64,000 nucleotides of DNA from Ruminococcus sp. Its GTDB lineage: Bacteria; Bacillota; Clostridia; Oscillospirales; Ruminococcaceae. A program made the translations under genes and the position numbers. The DNA lies in the NCBI GenBank assembly GCA_017516465.1, contig JAFXCR010000017.1, forward strand, positions 1-64,000. Reading direction: 5' to 3'. Of the stretch, positions 33,965 to 42,830 are shown in pieces. A model generated the notes under the pieces. That model was not told the origin of the DNA, ran no database searches, and saw only the letters and a list, made by a program, of their open reading frames with translations. Within the stretch, counting starts at the first letter, position 1; each line of letters opens with the position of its first letter.

Positions 33965-35002
33965 ATGAATAACAGTTTTTCTGAAAGCTATAAAAAGGCT
34001 GGCGTTGACGTTACTGCCGGATATAAGGCTGTTGAGCTTATGAAGCAGCATATCGCCAGAACTACTCTCCCCGGCTGTGTATCAGGCATCGGCGGCTTCG
34101 GCGGTCTTTTTGAACTCGATATGACAGGTATCACAAAGCCTGTCCTTGTTTCAGGAACAGACGGCGTAGGTACAAAAATCAAAATTGCTTTTATCCTTGA
34201 CAAGCACGATACAGTCGGCATCGACTGCGTTGCTATGTGCGTAAACGATATCATCTGCTGCGGTGCAAAGCCTCAGTTCTTCCTCGATTACATCGCTTGC
34301 GGAAAAAATATTCCCGAAAAGATCGCTGAGATCGTTTCAGGCGTTGCAGAAGGCTGTGTACAGGCTGAATGTGCTCTTATCGGCGGCGAAACTGCTGAAC
34401 ATCCCGGTCTTATGCCTGAGGAGGAATACGATCTTGCCGGCTTCTCAGTAGGCGTTGTGGACAAGTCAAAGATTCTCCGACCTGATACCCAGAAAGCAGG
34501 AGATGTGCTTATCGCTATCAAGTCAAGCGGCGTACACTCCAACGGCTTCTCACTCGTAAGAAAGGTTTTTGACGTAAACGAAAAGAATCTTGCTATGCAC
34601 TTTGATGATCTCGGAGCTACTCTTGGTGAGACTCTGCTCACACCTACAAGAATCTATGTAAAGGCTATCATGCAGCTTATCGAAAGCGTTACAGTGAAGT
34701 CTGTTTCACATATCACAGGCGGCGGTTTCTACGAAAACATCCCACGTTCACTTCCTAAAAACCTCTCTGCAAAGATCGAAAGAAATGCTGTTCAGGTTCT
34801 TCCTATCTTTGACCTCATCGCAAGAACAGGAAATATCCCTGAAAGAGATATGTTCAACACCTTCAACATGGGCGTAGGAATGATCGTTGCTGTTGACAAG
34901 AATGACGCTGATAAGGCTGTTGCAGCTATCAAAGCTGCCGGTGAGGACGCTTATATCCTCGGTGAGCTTGTTGAATCCGAAGAAGGCGTAATCATCTGCT
35001 GA
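33965..35002 (+). CDS. purM: Phosphoribosylformylglycinamidine cyclo-ligase
   Basis: A 345-residue ATP-dependent enzyme that closes the imidazole ring to give AIR. It has the PurM start [30 protein letters not shown], the [14 protein letters not shown] nucleotide-site motif, [25 protein letters not shown] and [12 protein letters not shown]. Length is normal. Start 33965 has AAGGAG upstream; an upstream in-frame ATG lies inside purF and lacks one. It follows purF by 35 bp. Confidence 0.97.
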   Translation: MNNSFSESYKKAGVDVTAGYKAVELMKQHIARTTLPGCVSGIGGFGGLFELDMTGITKPVLVSGTDGVGTKIKIAFILDKHDTVGIDCVAMCVNDIICCGAKPQFFLDYIACGKNIPEKIAEIVSGVAEGCVQAECALIGGETAEHPGLMPEEEYDLAGFSVGVVDKSKILRPDTQKAGDVLIAIKSSGVHSNGFSLVRKVFDVNEKNLAMHFDDLGATLGETLLTPTRIYVKAIMQLIESVTVKSVSHITGGGFYENIPRSLPKNLSAKIERNAVQVLPIFDLIARTGNIPERDMFNTFNMGVGMIVAVDKNDADKAVAAIKAAGEDAYILGELVESEEGVIIC

Positions 35003-35021
35003 TAAATCAGAGGAATTACAT

Positions 35022-35903
35022 ATGAAGCTAATTAAAACAGCTTTACTTACCTACACTGTGGCTGCGGCAGCGATATCTGTTACCGCTCCGGCAGCCGGTG
35101 TACCGGTGCATCCGATGGATGTCTGCCCTGACGGTGTCATTGACTGCTTTGATGTTGCTATGGCACGAAGGAATGGTATGTCCTCAATGGAAATCAGAAC
35201 TATCCAGAACTACGTTCTCGGCGGTGAATACATTGCTCCACCGAATGAGCCTGACGTTGAAGTTGAAATCGACGAAAGCTGTATCCTCGAACCCAAAGGA
35301 ACTGTCCACACAGGCGAGGGAACTTTCTACGGCGGCGGCTACGAGGGCGGATGTGCTATGCTTGATCCCGTTTCAAGGGATTACTGGATTGTCGCTATGA
35401 ATCTTGCTGACTATAATGACGCTCAGCTTGCCGGAGCATACCTCGAAGTTACGGGCGAACTCGGAACTATCAATATGCTTGTCACCGACCTTCTCCCAGA
35501 AGGCAAAAAAGGCGATCTTGACCTCTATGTTGACGCATTTCCCTTTATTGCTCCGGCGGAAAAAGGCAGAGTTCCCGTAAGCTGGAAAATTGTTCCGCTT
35601 GATTCGGCAGAAAATGCACCTGTTTCATACAAATACAAAGAGGGAACAACGGAATTCTGGTGCGGAATTCAAGTACGCAACCACCGTTATCCCATTACAC
35701 GACTGGAATACCTTGACGAAAACGGAAAATTTCAGGAAATAAAACGTCGCCCCTACAACTACTTTGAATCAGACAAAATGGGCACAGGACCTTTTACTTT
35801 CCGCATAACGGATATCTACGGTCAGATGATTATTGACGAAAATATTCCGCTTTCTTATGACGATACCGAAATAATTCAGGGTCATGTCCAGTTCCCGAAA
35901 TAA
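35022..35903 (+). CDS. Bacterial expansin with N-terminal half-dockerin
   Basis: A 293-residue secreted protein. Residues 1-26 are a signal peptide. Residues 33-44 (DVCPDGVIDCFD) match the calcium-binding loop of a dockerin F-hand, with Cys at the third ligand position, followed by one helix ending NYVLGG. Residues 95-293 are a full bacterial expansin: GEGTFYGGGYEGGCAMLDP, the key Asp156 in LVTDLLPEG (Asp82 of B. subtilis EXLX1), the CBM63-like surface FWCGIQVRNHRYP with Trp213 and Tyr245, and the terminal GHVQFP. One of the two adjacent EXLX1 tryptophans is Phe212. Expansins loosen cellulose networks without hydrolysis. It starts 19 bp after purM. Confidence 0.9.
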   Translation: MKLIKTALLTYTVAAAAISVTAPAAGVPVHPMDVCPDGVIDCFDVAMARRNGMSSMEIRTIQNYVLGGEYIAPPNEPDVEVEIDESCILEPKGTVHTGEGTFYGGGYEGGCAMLDPVSRDYWIVAMNLADYNDAQLAGAYLEVTGELGTINMLVTDLLPEGKKGDLDLYVDAFPFIAPAEKGRVPVSWKIVPLDSAENAPVSYKYKEGTTEFWCGIQVRNHRYPITRLEYLDENGKFQEIKRRPYNYFESDKMGTGPFTFRITDIYGQMIIDENIPLSYDDTEIIQGHVQFPK

Positions 35904-35905
35904 TT

Positions 35906-36379
35906 ATGAAAGTTGAAAAAATTGATCTTGCATGGGCTGTTGCGTCCATGTTCATCGTCGGAATTTCCTTCCGCAAGGGAATGCTCATTCAGGGCTTTCT
36001 GCTGATTTACGCTCTTATGGTCGTGATATTCATTTATCACATCCTGATGACAAAAAAAAGTCTGTCCGGAAGCATTGCAGTCTACGGAACAGTCGTGGAT
36101 TACCATGAATCCAACGTTCCCAAGAAAAAAGGTTATTATCCCGTTGTAAGGTATGAAACGGAAACAGGCAGGGAAATAACCTCCGTCTACACCGTTGAGG
36201 ACAGACAGATGCGATATGAAATCGGAGATGAGCCGATGATATGCTATGATCCCGATAATCCGATGTTCTTCTATTTTTCCGACCGTGAGGATGAACTCGT
36301 CAGGGATTACTACCGGTTCATAGTCTTCGGTGGAGTTATTGCGGCTACGCTTTTATTCTATCTGCTGACAAAAAGGTGA
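35906..36379 (+). CDS. DUF3592-like membrane protein
   Basis: A 157-residue protein with hydrophobic helices at about 8-45 (probably two) and 132-153. The central soluble part has the DUF3592-like beta pattern GTVVDYHES...YYPVVRYETETGREITSVY...YEIGDEPMICYDPDNP. Function is unknown for the family. It begins 2 bp after the expansin gene and is followed by a shorter relative at 36386, so the pair probably arose by duplication. Translation may be coupled to the expansin gene. Confidence 0.65.
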   Translation: MKVEKIDLAWAVASMFIVGISFRKGMLIQGFLLIYALMVVIFIYHILMTKKSLSGSIAVYGTVVDYHESNVPKKKGYYPVVRYETETGREITSVYTVEDRQMRYEIGDEPMICYDPDNPMFFYFSDREDELVRDYYRFIVFGGVIAATLLFYLLTKR

Positions 36380-36385
36380 CAGATT

Positions 36386-36781
36386 ATGGAATTTTTTATC
36401 ATGGGACTGCTTTTAGCAGCAGCTGGTCTTATTGTATGCCGCTGTCATAAGGAATCTGTAAACTCAACAGAAAGCTTCAGCGGCATAGTGACAGGAATCA
36501 GTGAAAAAATCCTGCCGCAGGGACGTCTGCTTGTAAAAAAATATCGTCCCGCTGTAAAGTTCACCATGAACGGCAGAACATATACCGCCGATCACCATAG
36601 ATACAGTCAGATCATCCTGCACGATGTCGGAGAAACAGTAATTATCTGTGTGAATCCACAGATGCCGAAATACTTCTGCTACGCTGAGGAGGAACAGCCG
36701 CATTCTCTGCCCGGAATCATCCTGACTTCATGCGGAATATTCGTCTGCATATTAAGTATTGTCTTTTTGGCGATTATCTGA
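36386..36781 (+). CDS. Second DUF3592-like membrane protein
   Basis: A 131-residue protein with membrane helices at about 3-19 and 108-130 and a beta-rich middle (FSGIVTGISEKI...YRPAVKFTMNGRTYTADHH...VGETVIICVNPQMPKYF) that parallels the preceding gene. The gap to it is 6 bp. No function can be given. The following purN gene begins 47 bp downstream with its own AAAGGAGGT site. Confidence 0.62.
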   Translation: MEFFIMGLLLAAAGLIVCRCHKESVNSTESFSGIVTGISEKILPQGRLLVKKYRPAVKFTMNGRTYTADHHRYSQIILHDVGETVIICVNPQMPKYFCYAEEEQPHSLPGIILTSCGIFVCILSIVFLAII

Positions 36782-36828
36782 AATATTACTGTACAATAAT
36801 GATTTCTGTTTAAAGGAGGTCGATACCA

Positions 36829-37455
36829 ATGAAAAATATAGTAGTCCTCGTCTCCGGAGGAGGCACAAACTTACAGGCTCTTATCGACGCCGAAAAATCC
36901 GGTCTTATTAAGGGCGGAAAAATCACCTGCGTAATTTCCTCAAAAGACGGCGTATATGCACTCGAAAGAGCAAAAAACAATAATATTCCGGCAAGAGTTA
37001 TCCCTCGCAGAGAATATCCGGACAGCAAATCATACAGTGAAGCCATACTAAACGCACTGAATGAGGAAAAAGCTGATCTGATAGTGCTTGCCGGCTTCAT
37101 GACCATTCTTGATGAATGTGTCACTAAGGCTTATGCCTACAAGATAATCAACGTTCATCCCGCACTGATACCTTCCTTCTGCGGAGAGGGCTTCTACGGA
37201 CTTAAAGTCCACGAAAAGGCTCTTGAATACGGAGTAAAGGTCAGCGGTGCGACAATCCATTTCGTCAACGAGGAAGCCGATGCAGGTGCGATAATCCTTC
37301 AGGGAACCGTTGATGTCCAGAGGGATGATACCCCCGAAATTCTCCAGAAACGCATTATGGAGAACGTTGAATGGAAGCTTCTTCCGAAAGCTGCTTCACT
37401 TTTCTGTCAGGATAAAATCGAGATCATTGACGGAAAAGCTTACATAAAGGACTAA
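36829..37455 (+). CDS. purN: Phosphoribosylglycinamide formyltransferase
   Basis: A 208-residue folate-dependent enzyme that formylates GAR with 10-formyl-tetrahydrofolate. It has the PurN start VVLVSGGGTNLQALIDA, the catalytic INVHPALIPSF region (Asn/His around 105-107), GFYGLKVHEKALEYGVKVSGATIHFVNEEADAG and the Asp in DAGAIILQ. Length is normal. AAGGAGGT lies upstream. It is followed after 3 bp by the CmpB-like membrane protein. Confidence 0.97.
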   Translation: MKNIVVLVSGGGTNLQALIDAEKSGLIKGGKITCVISSKDGVYALERAKNNNIPARVIPRREYPDSKSYSEAILNALNEEKADLIVLAGFMTILDECVTKAYAYKIINVHPALIPSFCGEGFYGLKVHEKALEYGVKVSGATIHFVNEEADAGAIILQGTVDVQRDDTPEILQKRIMENVEWKLLPKAASLFCQDKIEIIDGKAYIKD

Positions 37456-37458
37456 GCC

Positions 37459-38019
37459 ATGAAGCTGTCAGTAATTACAGAAAATCAGCGTATACAGAAG
37501 CTTTTTCTCTGTTTTATGATGTATGCCGTTCTCGGCTGGTGCTATGAAGTTTTTCTTGAAGTTGTGATATATCGCTGGGGCTTCACTAACAGAGGAGTTC
37601 TTTTCGGACCATACTGCCCCGTATACGGAGTGGGTGCACTTTCATTCCTTGCCTGCTTCGGAAAACTTATGAAGAAGGATTCACCGCCGTGGCTGAAATA
37701 TGTCAAACCGCTGCTTATCTTCCTCGGATGTATGGCTGTTGCGACTGTCATAGAACTTGCCGCAAGCTACATACTGGAGTTTTTTACCGGTGCATGGCCG
37801 TGGCAGACGTATGCCGATTACAAATACAACTTTCAGGCAAGAATCGCTCTCAGCACATCACTGAGATTCGGTCTTGGCGGAGTGCTTTTCCTGTATATTG
37901 TACAGCCTTTTTTCAATTGGCTGCTCTCAAAGCCCTCTGCAAGATTACTTAATGCGAGCACCATTATCACCGTTGTTACAGTCTTTGCAGATTGTATCTA
38001 TACATTCATTATCAAGTAA
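37459..38019 (+). CDS. CmpB-like (putative ABC permease) membrane protein
   Basis: A 186-residue membrane protein with four or five helices. The segment YAVLGWCYEVFLEVVIYRWGFTNRGVLFGPYCPVYGVGAL is the signature of the family called ABC_trans_CmpB, common in Clostridia as stand-alone membrane proteins. The name implies a transporter, but no ATPase partner is present here and the activity is not established. It is tightly coupled to purN (3 bp) and precedes the IMP cyclohydrolase gene by 12 bp. Confidence 0.78.
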   Translation: MKLSVITENQRIQKLFLCFMMYAVLGWCYEVFLEVVIYRWGFTNRGVLFGPYCPVYGVGALSFLACFGKLMKKDSPPWLKYVKPLLIFLGCMAVATVIELAASYILEFFTGAWPWQTYADYKYNFQARIALSTSLRFGLGGVLFLYIVQPFFNWLLSKPSARLLNASTIITVVTVFADCIYTFIIK

Positions 38020-38031
38020 GGAGAAATTATT

Positions 38032-38745
38032 ATGATTAAACTTGACCTTGCAAAAGAGCTCAGCACAAACGCTTATCCCGGCAGAGGCATCGTTATCGGT
38101 AAATCTGACTGTGGAAAGTACGCTGTAACAGGCTACTTCATCATGGGACGCAGCGAAAACAGCCGTAACCGTGTTTTCGTTGAGGAAGGCAGAGGAATCC
38201 GTACTCAGGCTTTTGATCCTTCAAAGCTTACCGATCCCCACCTTATCATCTACGCTCCTGTAAGAGTTCTCGGAAATAAGCTCATCGTTACTAACGGTGA
38301 CCAGACAGATACGATCTACGAGCTTATGGACAAGCAGTTCACTTTTGAACAGGCTCTCCGCACAAGAGAATTCGAGGACGACGCTCCAAACTACACACCT
38401 CGTATTTCCGGTATCCTCCGCTTCGAGGAAGACGGCTTCAACTACGCTATGTCTATCCTCAAGAGCGCTAACGGAAATCCCGAATCATGCCAGAGACATA
38501 CATTCAGCTACAATAGCCCACTCAACGGTGAAGGTCACTTCATCCACACATACATGGGCGATGGAAATCCCCTCCCCAGCTTCGAGGGCGAGCCTAAGCT
38601 TGTAGGAATCTCCGGCAATATCGACGAGTTCACAGATATGCTCTGGAACAACCTCAACGAGGATAACAAGGTTTCTCTCTTTGTCCGCTATGTAAATCTT
38701 GAGGACGGCAGCGAGGAGACAAGAATTCTTAACAAGAATAACTAA
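38032..38745 (+). CDS. PurO-type IMP cyclohydrolase
   Basis: A 237-residue protein of the archaeal-type IMP cyclohydrolase family (PurO fold), recognised by AYPGRGIVIGKSDCGKYAVTGYFIMGRSENSRNRVF, the DPHLIIYAPVR segment, and YTPRISGIL. It would close FAICAR to IMP, the last step of purine synthesis. The formyltransferase gene at 40452 lacks the cyclohydrolase domain normally fused in bacterial PurH, so this gene fills the gap. The assignment is from remembered family features and pathway logic. GGAG precedes ATG. Confidence 0.82.
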   Translation: MIKLDLAKELSTNAYPGRGIVIGKSDCGKYAVTGYFIMGRSENSRNRVFVEEGRGIRTQAFDPSKLTDPHLIIYAPVRVLGNKLIVTNGDQTDTIYELMDKQFTFEQALRTREFEDDAPNYTPRISGILRFEEDGFNYAMSILKSANGNPESCQRHTFSYNSPLNGEGHFIHTYMGDGNPLPSFEGEPKLVGISGNIDEFTDMLWNNLNEDNKVSLFVRYVNLEDGSEETRILNKNN

Positions 38746-38757
38746 TTCTTCGCAGTC

Positions 38758-39120
38758 ATGAAAATAAAAGTCATAAAATCATTTGCCGTTTTGGCTGATA
38801 TCGCAATTGTGCTGTATCTTGTATATCAGCAGTTCTATTGGGTATGGTATTACGGTGCATCTGTTGAAGGTGCATTATATCTCACATCTGACGAAACAAA
38901 GTTTTTCAGAAATTATATGACAACACCGCTTATATTTGCGGTTTTTATCCTCGTCAGCTTTTTGAGTATATTTCTTTACAGAAAGTTCCGAAAAAAGGAG
39001 AGTATCGGCAGGAAATATCTTTTTCTCGTGATATTCAACATTATCCTGACAGCTATAATGCCCTTTGAACAGATTTGTATGATAATTCACTTCGCACATA
39101 GCGGAGATCTGATAATATGA
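38758..39120 (+). CDS. Small membrane protein, unknown
   Basis: A 120-residue protein with three hydrophobic helices (about 5-25, 55-77, 86-112) and a short charged loop KFRKKES. I recognise no family. It starts 12 bp after the IMP cyclohydrolase gene with only a weak ribosome site (TTCTTCGCAGTC before ATG), which may mean coupling to the upstream gene. It overlaps the next gene by four bases (ATGA). Composition is more AT-rich than the purine genes around it. Confidence 0.55.
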   Translation: MKIKVIKSFAVLADIAIVLYLVYQQFYWVWYYGASVEGALYLTSDETKFFRNYMTTPLIFAVFILVSFLSIFLYRKFRKKESIGRKYLFLVIFNIILTAIMPFEQICMIIHFAHSGDLII

Positions 39121-39533
39121 CAAATAAACATCTTCTCTGCTTTTGCAGAATATGTTGGTTACCGCTGACGTTATTCTTCTTTGTCATGAACTTTATGACG
39201 CTCTCTTGGTTCATAGAAGAAAAAAAGCTTAACGGCGGATCCTATCTTTTTGATTACATGGCAGAACACATGGAACGTGGAAAAGCAGTTGACCTGTATT
39301 ATTCCATGTGTAATATGTCTTTTATGGGTATCAATCCTTTTCTTGTAAGACCAACAGCCGTTATCATAACTCTGATATTTGTACTCATAACATATAATGA
39401 AATCAAATCAAAGAAGAAAGCGTATTTTAAGTGGTCATTCTATTTATTGCTATCACTTTCAATTATTTTCATTGCTTTTATTGCTTTCCCCTTTGCCCAG
39501 CAGGCATTTTTTAGTGATTCAGCAAGTATATAA
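39117..39533 (+). CDS. Small membrane protein, unknown
   Basis: A 138-residue protein with three predicted helices (about 10-32, 78-96, 103-126). No family recognised. It overlaps the preceding membrane-protein gene by ATGA, so the two are translated together and may form one complex. Like its neighbour it is AT-rich and sits between purine genes, consistent with accessory insertions in the locus. Confidence 0.55.
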   Translation: MTNKHLLCFCRICWLPLTLFFFVMNFMTLSWFIEEKKLNGGSYLFDYMAEHMERGKAVDLYYSMCNMSFMGINPFLVRPTAVIITLIFVLITYNEIKSKKKAYFKWSFYLLLSLSIIFIAFIAFPFAQQAFFSDSASI

Positions 39534-39607
39534 ATATTATTTATGCGGCTGAACAATTACAAATTATAAAAGCAGGATATTATTACGTCCGAAACAAGGA
39601 GATATTC

Positions 39608-40438
39608 ATGAAAATCCAAAACATCCATAAAACTATATTGACAGCATCAATATGTGCTGCGATTATGACTTCCTGCGGTTCGGAAAAATCTTCGGAAACC
39701 TCGTCAGATAAAGATTCCGGAGCAGTATCAGTTTCCGACCTGACAGATGTCAATATGGAAGATTTTGATATTGAAATCCCCGAAAATGCAGTCTACTGCC
39801 AGACAGAGCTTGTCCGTATTAAAGGAGAACCTTCAACTATATCTTTCAATTTTTATGACGATCATGACAATTGTATTTATCTTTATTCTCATCCTGTTGG
39901 AGATTCAGAAAATGAATTTCAGACAACTTTTTATTGTTCCTATTCATATAAATACAATGATGACGGCACAATATCTGAAATGAATATGGCTATGCAGGAT
40001 AGCAGTCCTATTCTTTCCGAATTTGAGTACAGCGATGATAAAAAGCTCGAAACTGAAAGGACATACCGAAACGATGAAATGTGGAGTACTGCTTTCTCTG
40101 AACTTGATGAACATTCAAATCCGGTGCGGTGTGAAATTTCCTACGTCGATAATGATAAACTCAACTCCGTTACAACGTATGAATATGAATATGATTCAGA
40201 AGGCAGAATCTTAGTCGAAAAATGCTTTTCGGATAAAAGCTATAATAATACTACCAAGTATTATACCTATGATGCCAACGGCAACATGACAAGCCTTGAA
40301 ACGCAGTATGCTGATATGGATTTAACGATGCTAACAAAATACACATATAATTCCGATAACCGTCTTATCAGGCAAGAAGAATTCACAGACGGAGAGGAAT
40401 CATCATATGCCGAATACGAATATGAATTTTATAATTAA
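39608..40438 (+). CDS. Lipoprotein with YD-like repeats
   Basis: A 276-residue secreted lipoprotein: signal peptide with lipobox ending MTSC (Cys24), a Ser/Asp/Glu linker (about 25-45), then a beta-rich region. From about residue 115 there are degenerate YD/RHS-like units (YKYNDDGTISEMN, YEYDSEGRILVEK, YTYDANGNMTSLETQY, YTYNSDNRLIRQEEF), which form strand-turn-strand repeats. There is no RHS core or toxin tip. GGAGA precedes ATG. Function unknown; probably surface-exposed. Confidence 0.75.
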   Translation: MKIQNIHKTILTASICAAIMTSCGSEKSSETSSDKDSGAVSVSDLTDVNMEDFDIEIPENAVYCQTELVRIKGEPSTISFNFYDDHDNCIYLYSHPVGDSENEFQTTFYCSYSYKYNDDGTISEMNMAMQDSSPILSEFEYSDDKKLETERTYRNDEMWSTAFSELDEHSNPVRCEISYVDNDKLNSVTTYEYEYDSEGRILVEKCFSDKSYNNTTKYYTYDANGNMTSLETQYADMDLTMLTKYTYNSDNRLIRQEEFTDGEESSYAEYEYEFYN

Positions 40439-40451
40439 GGAGGACATTATT

Positions 40452-41633
40452 ATGTCAAATGAAATGCAGTTAAAATATGGTTGCAACCCCAATCAGAAGC
40501 CCTCAAGAGTATACATGGCTGACGGCAGCGAGCTTCCTATCGAGGTTCTCTGCGGCAAGCCCGGTTACATCAACCTTCTCGACGCTCTCAACGGCTGGCA
40601 GCTCGTAAAGGAGCTTAAGATCGCTACTGGTATGTGCGCTGCTACATCCTTCAAGCACGTTTCTCCGGCTGGTGCTGCAATCGGCAGACCTCTTTCCGAT
40701 GACCTCAAGAAGATCTACTGGGTTGACGACCTCGGCGAGCTTTCTCCCCTTGCTTCCGCTTACGCAAGAGCAAGAGGTGCAGACAGAATGTCATCCTACG
40801 GCGACTTCATCGCTCTTTCTGACAAGGTTGACGTATGCACAGCCAAGATGATTCAGCGTGAGGTTTCTGACGGTGTTATCGCTCCCGATTACGACGATGA
40901 GGCTCTTGAAATCCTCAAGTCAAAGAGAAAAGGTACATACTGCGTTCTCAAGATCGACGAGAGCTACAAGCCTGATCCTATTGAAGTAAAACAGGTTTAC
41001 GGCGTTTCCTTCGAGCAGGGAAGAAATGAACTCGACATCAACCGTGAGCTTCTTTCAAACATCGTTACAGACAACAAGGATATCCCGGCTGACAAGATGG
41101 ATGATCTCCTCATCTCTCTTATCACACTTAAATATACACAGTCCAACTCCGTTTGCTATGTAAAGGACGGACAGGCTATCGGTATCGGTGCTGGTCAGCA
41201 GTCAAGAATCCACTGCACACGTCTTGCTGGTCAGAAGGCTGACAACTGGTGGCTCAGACAGTCTCCTCAGGTTATGGGACTCCAGTTCATCGACGATATC
41301 CGCCGTGCTGACCGTGACAACGCTATCGACGTTTATATCGGAGACGAGTACGAGGATGTTCTTCGTGACGGTACATGGCAGAATATCTTCAAGGTTAAGC
41401 CTGAAGTATTCACAAGAGAAGAAAAGAAGGCATGGCTTGCTCAGAATACAGGCGTTTGCCTCGGTTCAGACGCATTCTTCCCATTCGGCGACAACATCGA
41501 GCGTGCTAAGAAGTCCGGTGTTGAGTACATTGCAGAGCCCGGCGGTTCTATCCGTGATGACAACGTTATCGAGACTTGCAACAAGTACAATATCGCTATG
41601 GCATTTACAGGAATCCGTCTTTTCCACCACTAA
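40452..41633 (+). CDS. AICAR formyltransferase, stand-alone (PurH without cyclohydrolase domain)
   Basis: A 393-residue enzyme equivalent to only the C-terminal part of bifunctional PurH. It contains SFKHVSPAGAAIG, with the catalytic Lys-His pair, and SYGDFIALSDKVD, IGIGAGQQSRIHCTRLAGQKADNWWLRQ and GSDAFFPFGDNIERA. It transfers a formyl group from 10-formyl-THF to AICAR, giving FAICAR. The roughly 200-residue N-terminal IMP cyclohydrolase domain is missing, and a PurO-type gene lies 1.7 kb upstream. Start 40452 has GGAGG upstream. Codon use is strongly biased to C-ending codons, suggesting high expression. Confidence 0.93.
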   Translation: MSNEMQLKYGCNPNQKPSRVYMADGSELPIEVLCGKPGYINLLDALNGWQLVKELKIATGMCAATSFKHVSPAGAAIGRPLSDDLKKIYWVDDLGELSPLASAYARARGADRMSSYGDFIALSDKVDVCTAKMIQREVSDGVIAPDYDDEALEILKSKRKGTYCVLKIDESYKPDPIEVKQVYGVSFEQGRNELDINRELLSNIVTDNKDIPADKMDDLLISLITLKYTQSNSVCYVKDGQAIGIGAGQQSRIHCTRLAGQKADNWWLRQSPQVMGLQFIDDIRRADRDNAIDVYIGDEYEDVLRDGTWQNIFKVKPEVFTREEKKAWLAQNTGVCLGSDAFFPFGDNIERAKKSGVEYIAEPGGSIRDDNVIETCNKYNIAMAFTGIRLFHH

Positions 41634-41642
41634 TAAATATAC

Positions 41643-41664
41643 GGGCTGTTATAATCAACAGCCC
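41643..41664 (+). terminator. Hairpin after the formyltransferase gene
   Basis: A perfect 8-bp stem (GGGCTGTT / AACAGCCC, 6-nt loop) nine bases past the stop codon. There is no strong T-run, so it may terminate weakly or protect the 3' end. Confidence 0.6.
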
Positions 41665-41693
41665 ATTCACATTATGATATAAGGGGTTAAATT

Positions 41694-42818
41694 ATGAATA
41701 AAAATCTAATTATTGCACTCATTCTTTCAATAATATGTCTGACTGCTGTTTCCGGATGCAGTGATGACAAAAAGTCCTCAGAATCCGCAGAGGACAGCGT
41801 TACCGAAACAACTTCAACCGATTCCGATGATAACGTGGATGAAGAAAATCTGACCGAGGATGATGCTTCTGACGCAGATTCGGACAATGAATCCGATGAA
41901 ACTGAAGCTCTTACGGATGTTGACACTGCAATTGAAGAAGCAATCGAGGAATTTTCTGTCGGAGATATAATAGATAATTACAAGCTCAGCGACAAATATC
42001 AGGATGAAGGCTATGTTGTTCTTGAACATAAAAACGAACCTGTTATGTTTGCTGTCTGTGAAGGACCCAGCTGGGCGGTTTCGTCCTACGGTCATGCTAA
42101 AGATTTAGCTGAATTTCTGGAAGAAGATTGTACTGACGTAAGCTTTAAAAAATGTCCCGAATACAAATATGATGTTTCGGTTGTTTCCTATAAGGAAGAG
42201 TTAGACGGCAAAACACTATTCAGTGACTATTACCAGCTGTGCGAACAGGATGCAAAATTTGAAATAATAGTCATGTATACAGAGGGCTTTGACCTTATAG
42301 CAAAAGAGCTTGCTGATGAGTTTATCAATTCCATTGAGTATACATCCGATTTCTACTATCCCACAGAGCCTCAGACGTTTGAAAATGATTTCTTTTCGGT
42401 ATATTATCAACCTGAATGGATTGAAAACAACGGTTCCTCAACAGATACAAGATACGAATTCAAATTCAAATACGGTCATAGCGACACAATGGATAATTAT
42501 CTTGCCTGCTATAAAATCCGTATAGAGAATGACGGAGAATACAGTACAGCTGAGGAATATGCTTCAAGCGCCTACAAAACCAAAACCGAATCAAATTCAA
42601 ATCTCATACATAGTCTTTCTCTTGATACAGACGAGATTTTCGGTATTCCTGCCCACAGGCTTTCCTATACGCTTGAAGCTTTAGAGTACAACTATAATAT
42701 ATATTATTTTGACCACAATGGTCATATATATGAAGTTACAACGAGCATACCGATAAACGACGACGGAACTGTTGCGGCAGCTATGCAGAGAATTATCGAC
42801 GGCACAACTTTAAAATAA
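41694..42818 (+). CDS. Lipoprotein, tandem pair member 1
   Basis: A 374-residue secreted lipoprotein with lipobox AVSGC (Cys22) and a long acidic Ser/Asp/Glu linker (about 23-85). The mature part has two similar domains (about 90-210 and 220-374), each with an FSVYY/FAVCE-type strand and a closing I-x-Y/DGTTLK strand. A related protein is encoded next door, sharing ETYSNIYFS/QTFENDFFS-like segments and the final I-x-D-I/T-x-LK. No enzymatic motif. AAGG precedes ATG. Possibly a surface sensor or anchor. Confidence 0.72.
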   Translation: MNKNLIIALILSIICLTAVSGCSDDKKSSESAEDSVTETTSTDSDDNVDEENLTEDDASDADSDNESDETEALTDVDTAIEEAIEEFSVGDIIDNYKLSDKYQDEGYVVLEHKNEPVMFAVCEGPSWAVSSYGHAKDLAEFLEEDCTDVSFKKCPEYKYDVSVVSYKEELDGKTLFSDYYQLCEQDAKFEIIVMYTEGFDLIAKELADEFINSIEYTSDFYYPTEPQTFENDFFSVYYQPEWIENNGSSTDTRYEFKFKYGHSDTMDNYLACYKIRIENDGEYSTAEEYASSAYKTKTESNSNLIHSLSLDTDEIFGIPAHRLSYTLEALEYNYNIYYFDHNGHIYEVTTSIPINDDGTVAAAMQRIIDGTTLK

Positions 42819-42830
42819 GAGAAATATTTT

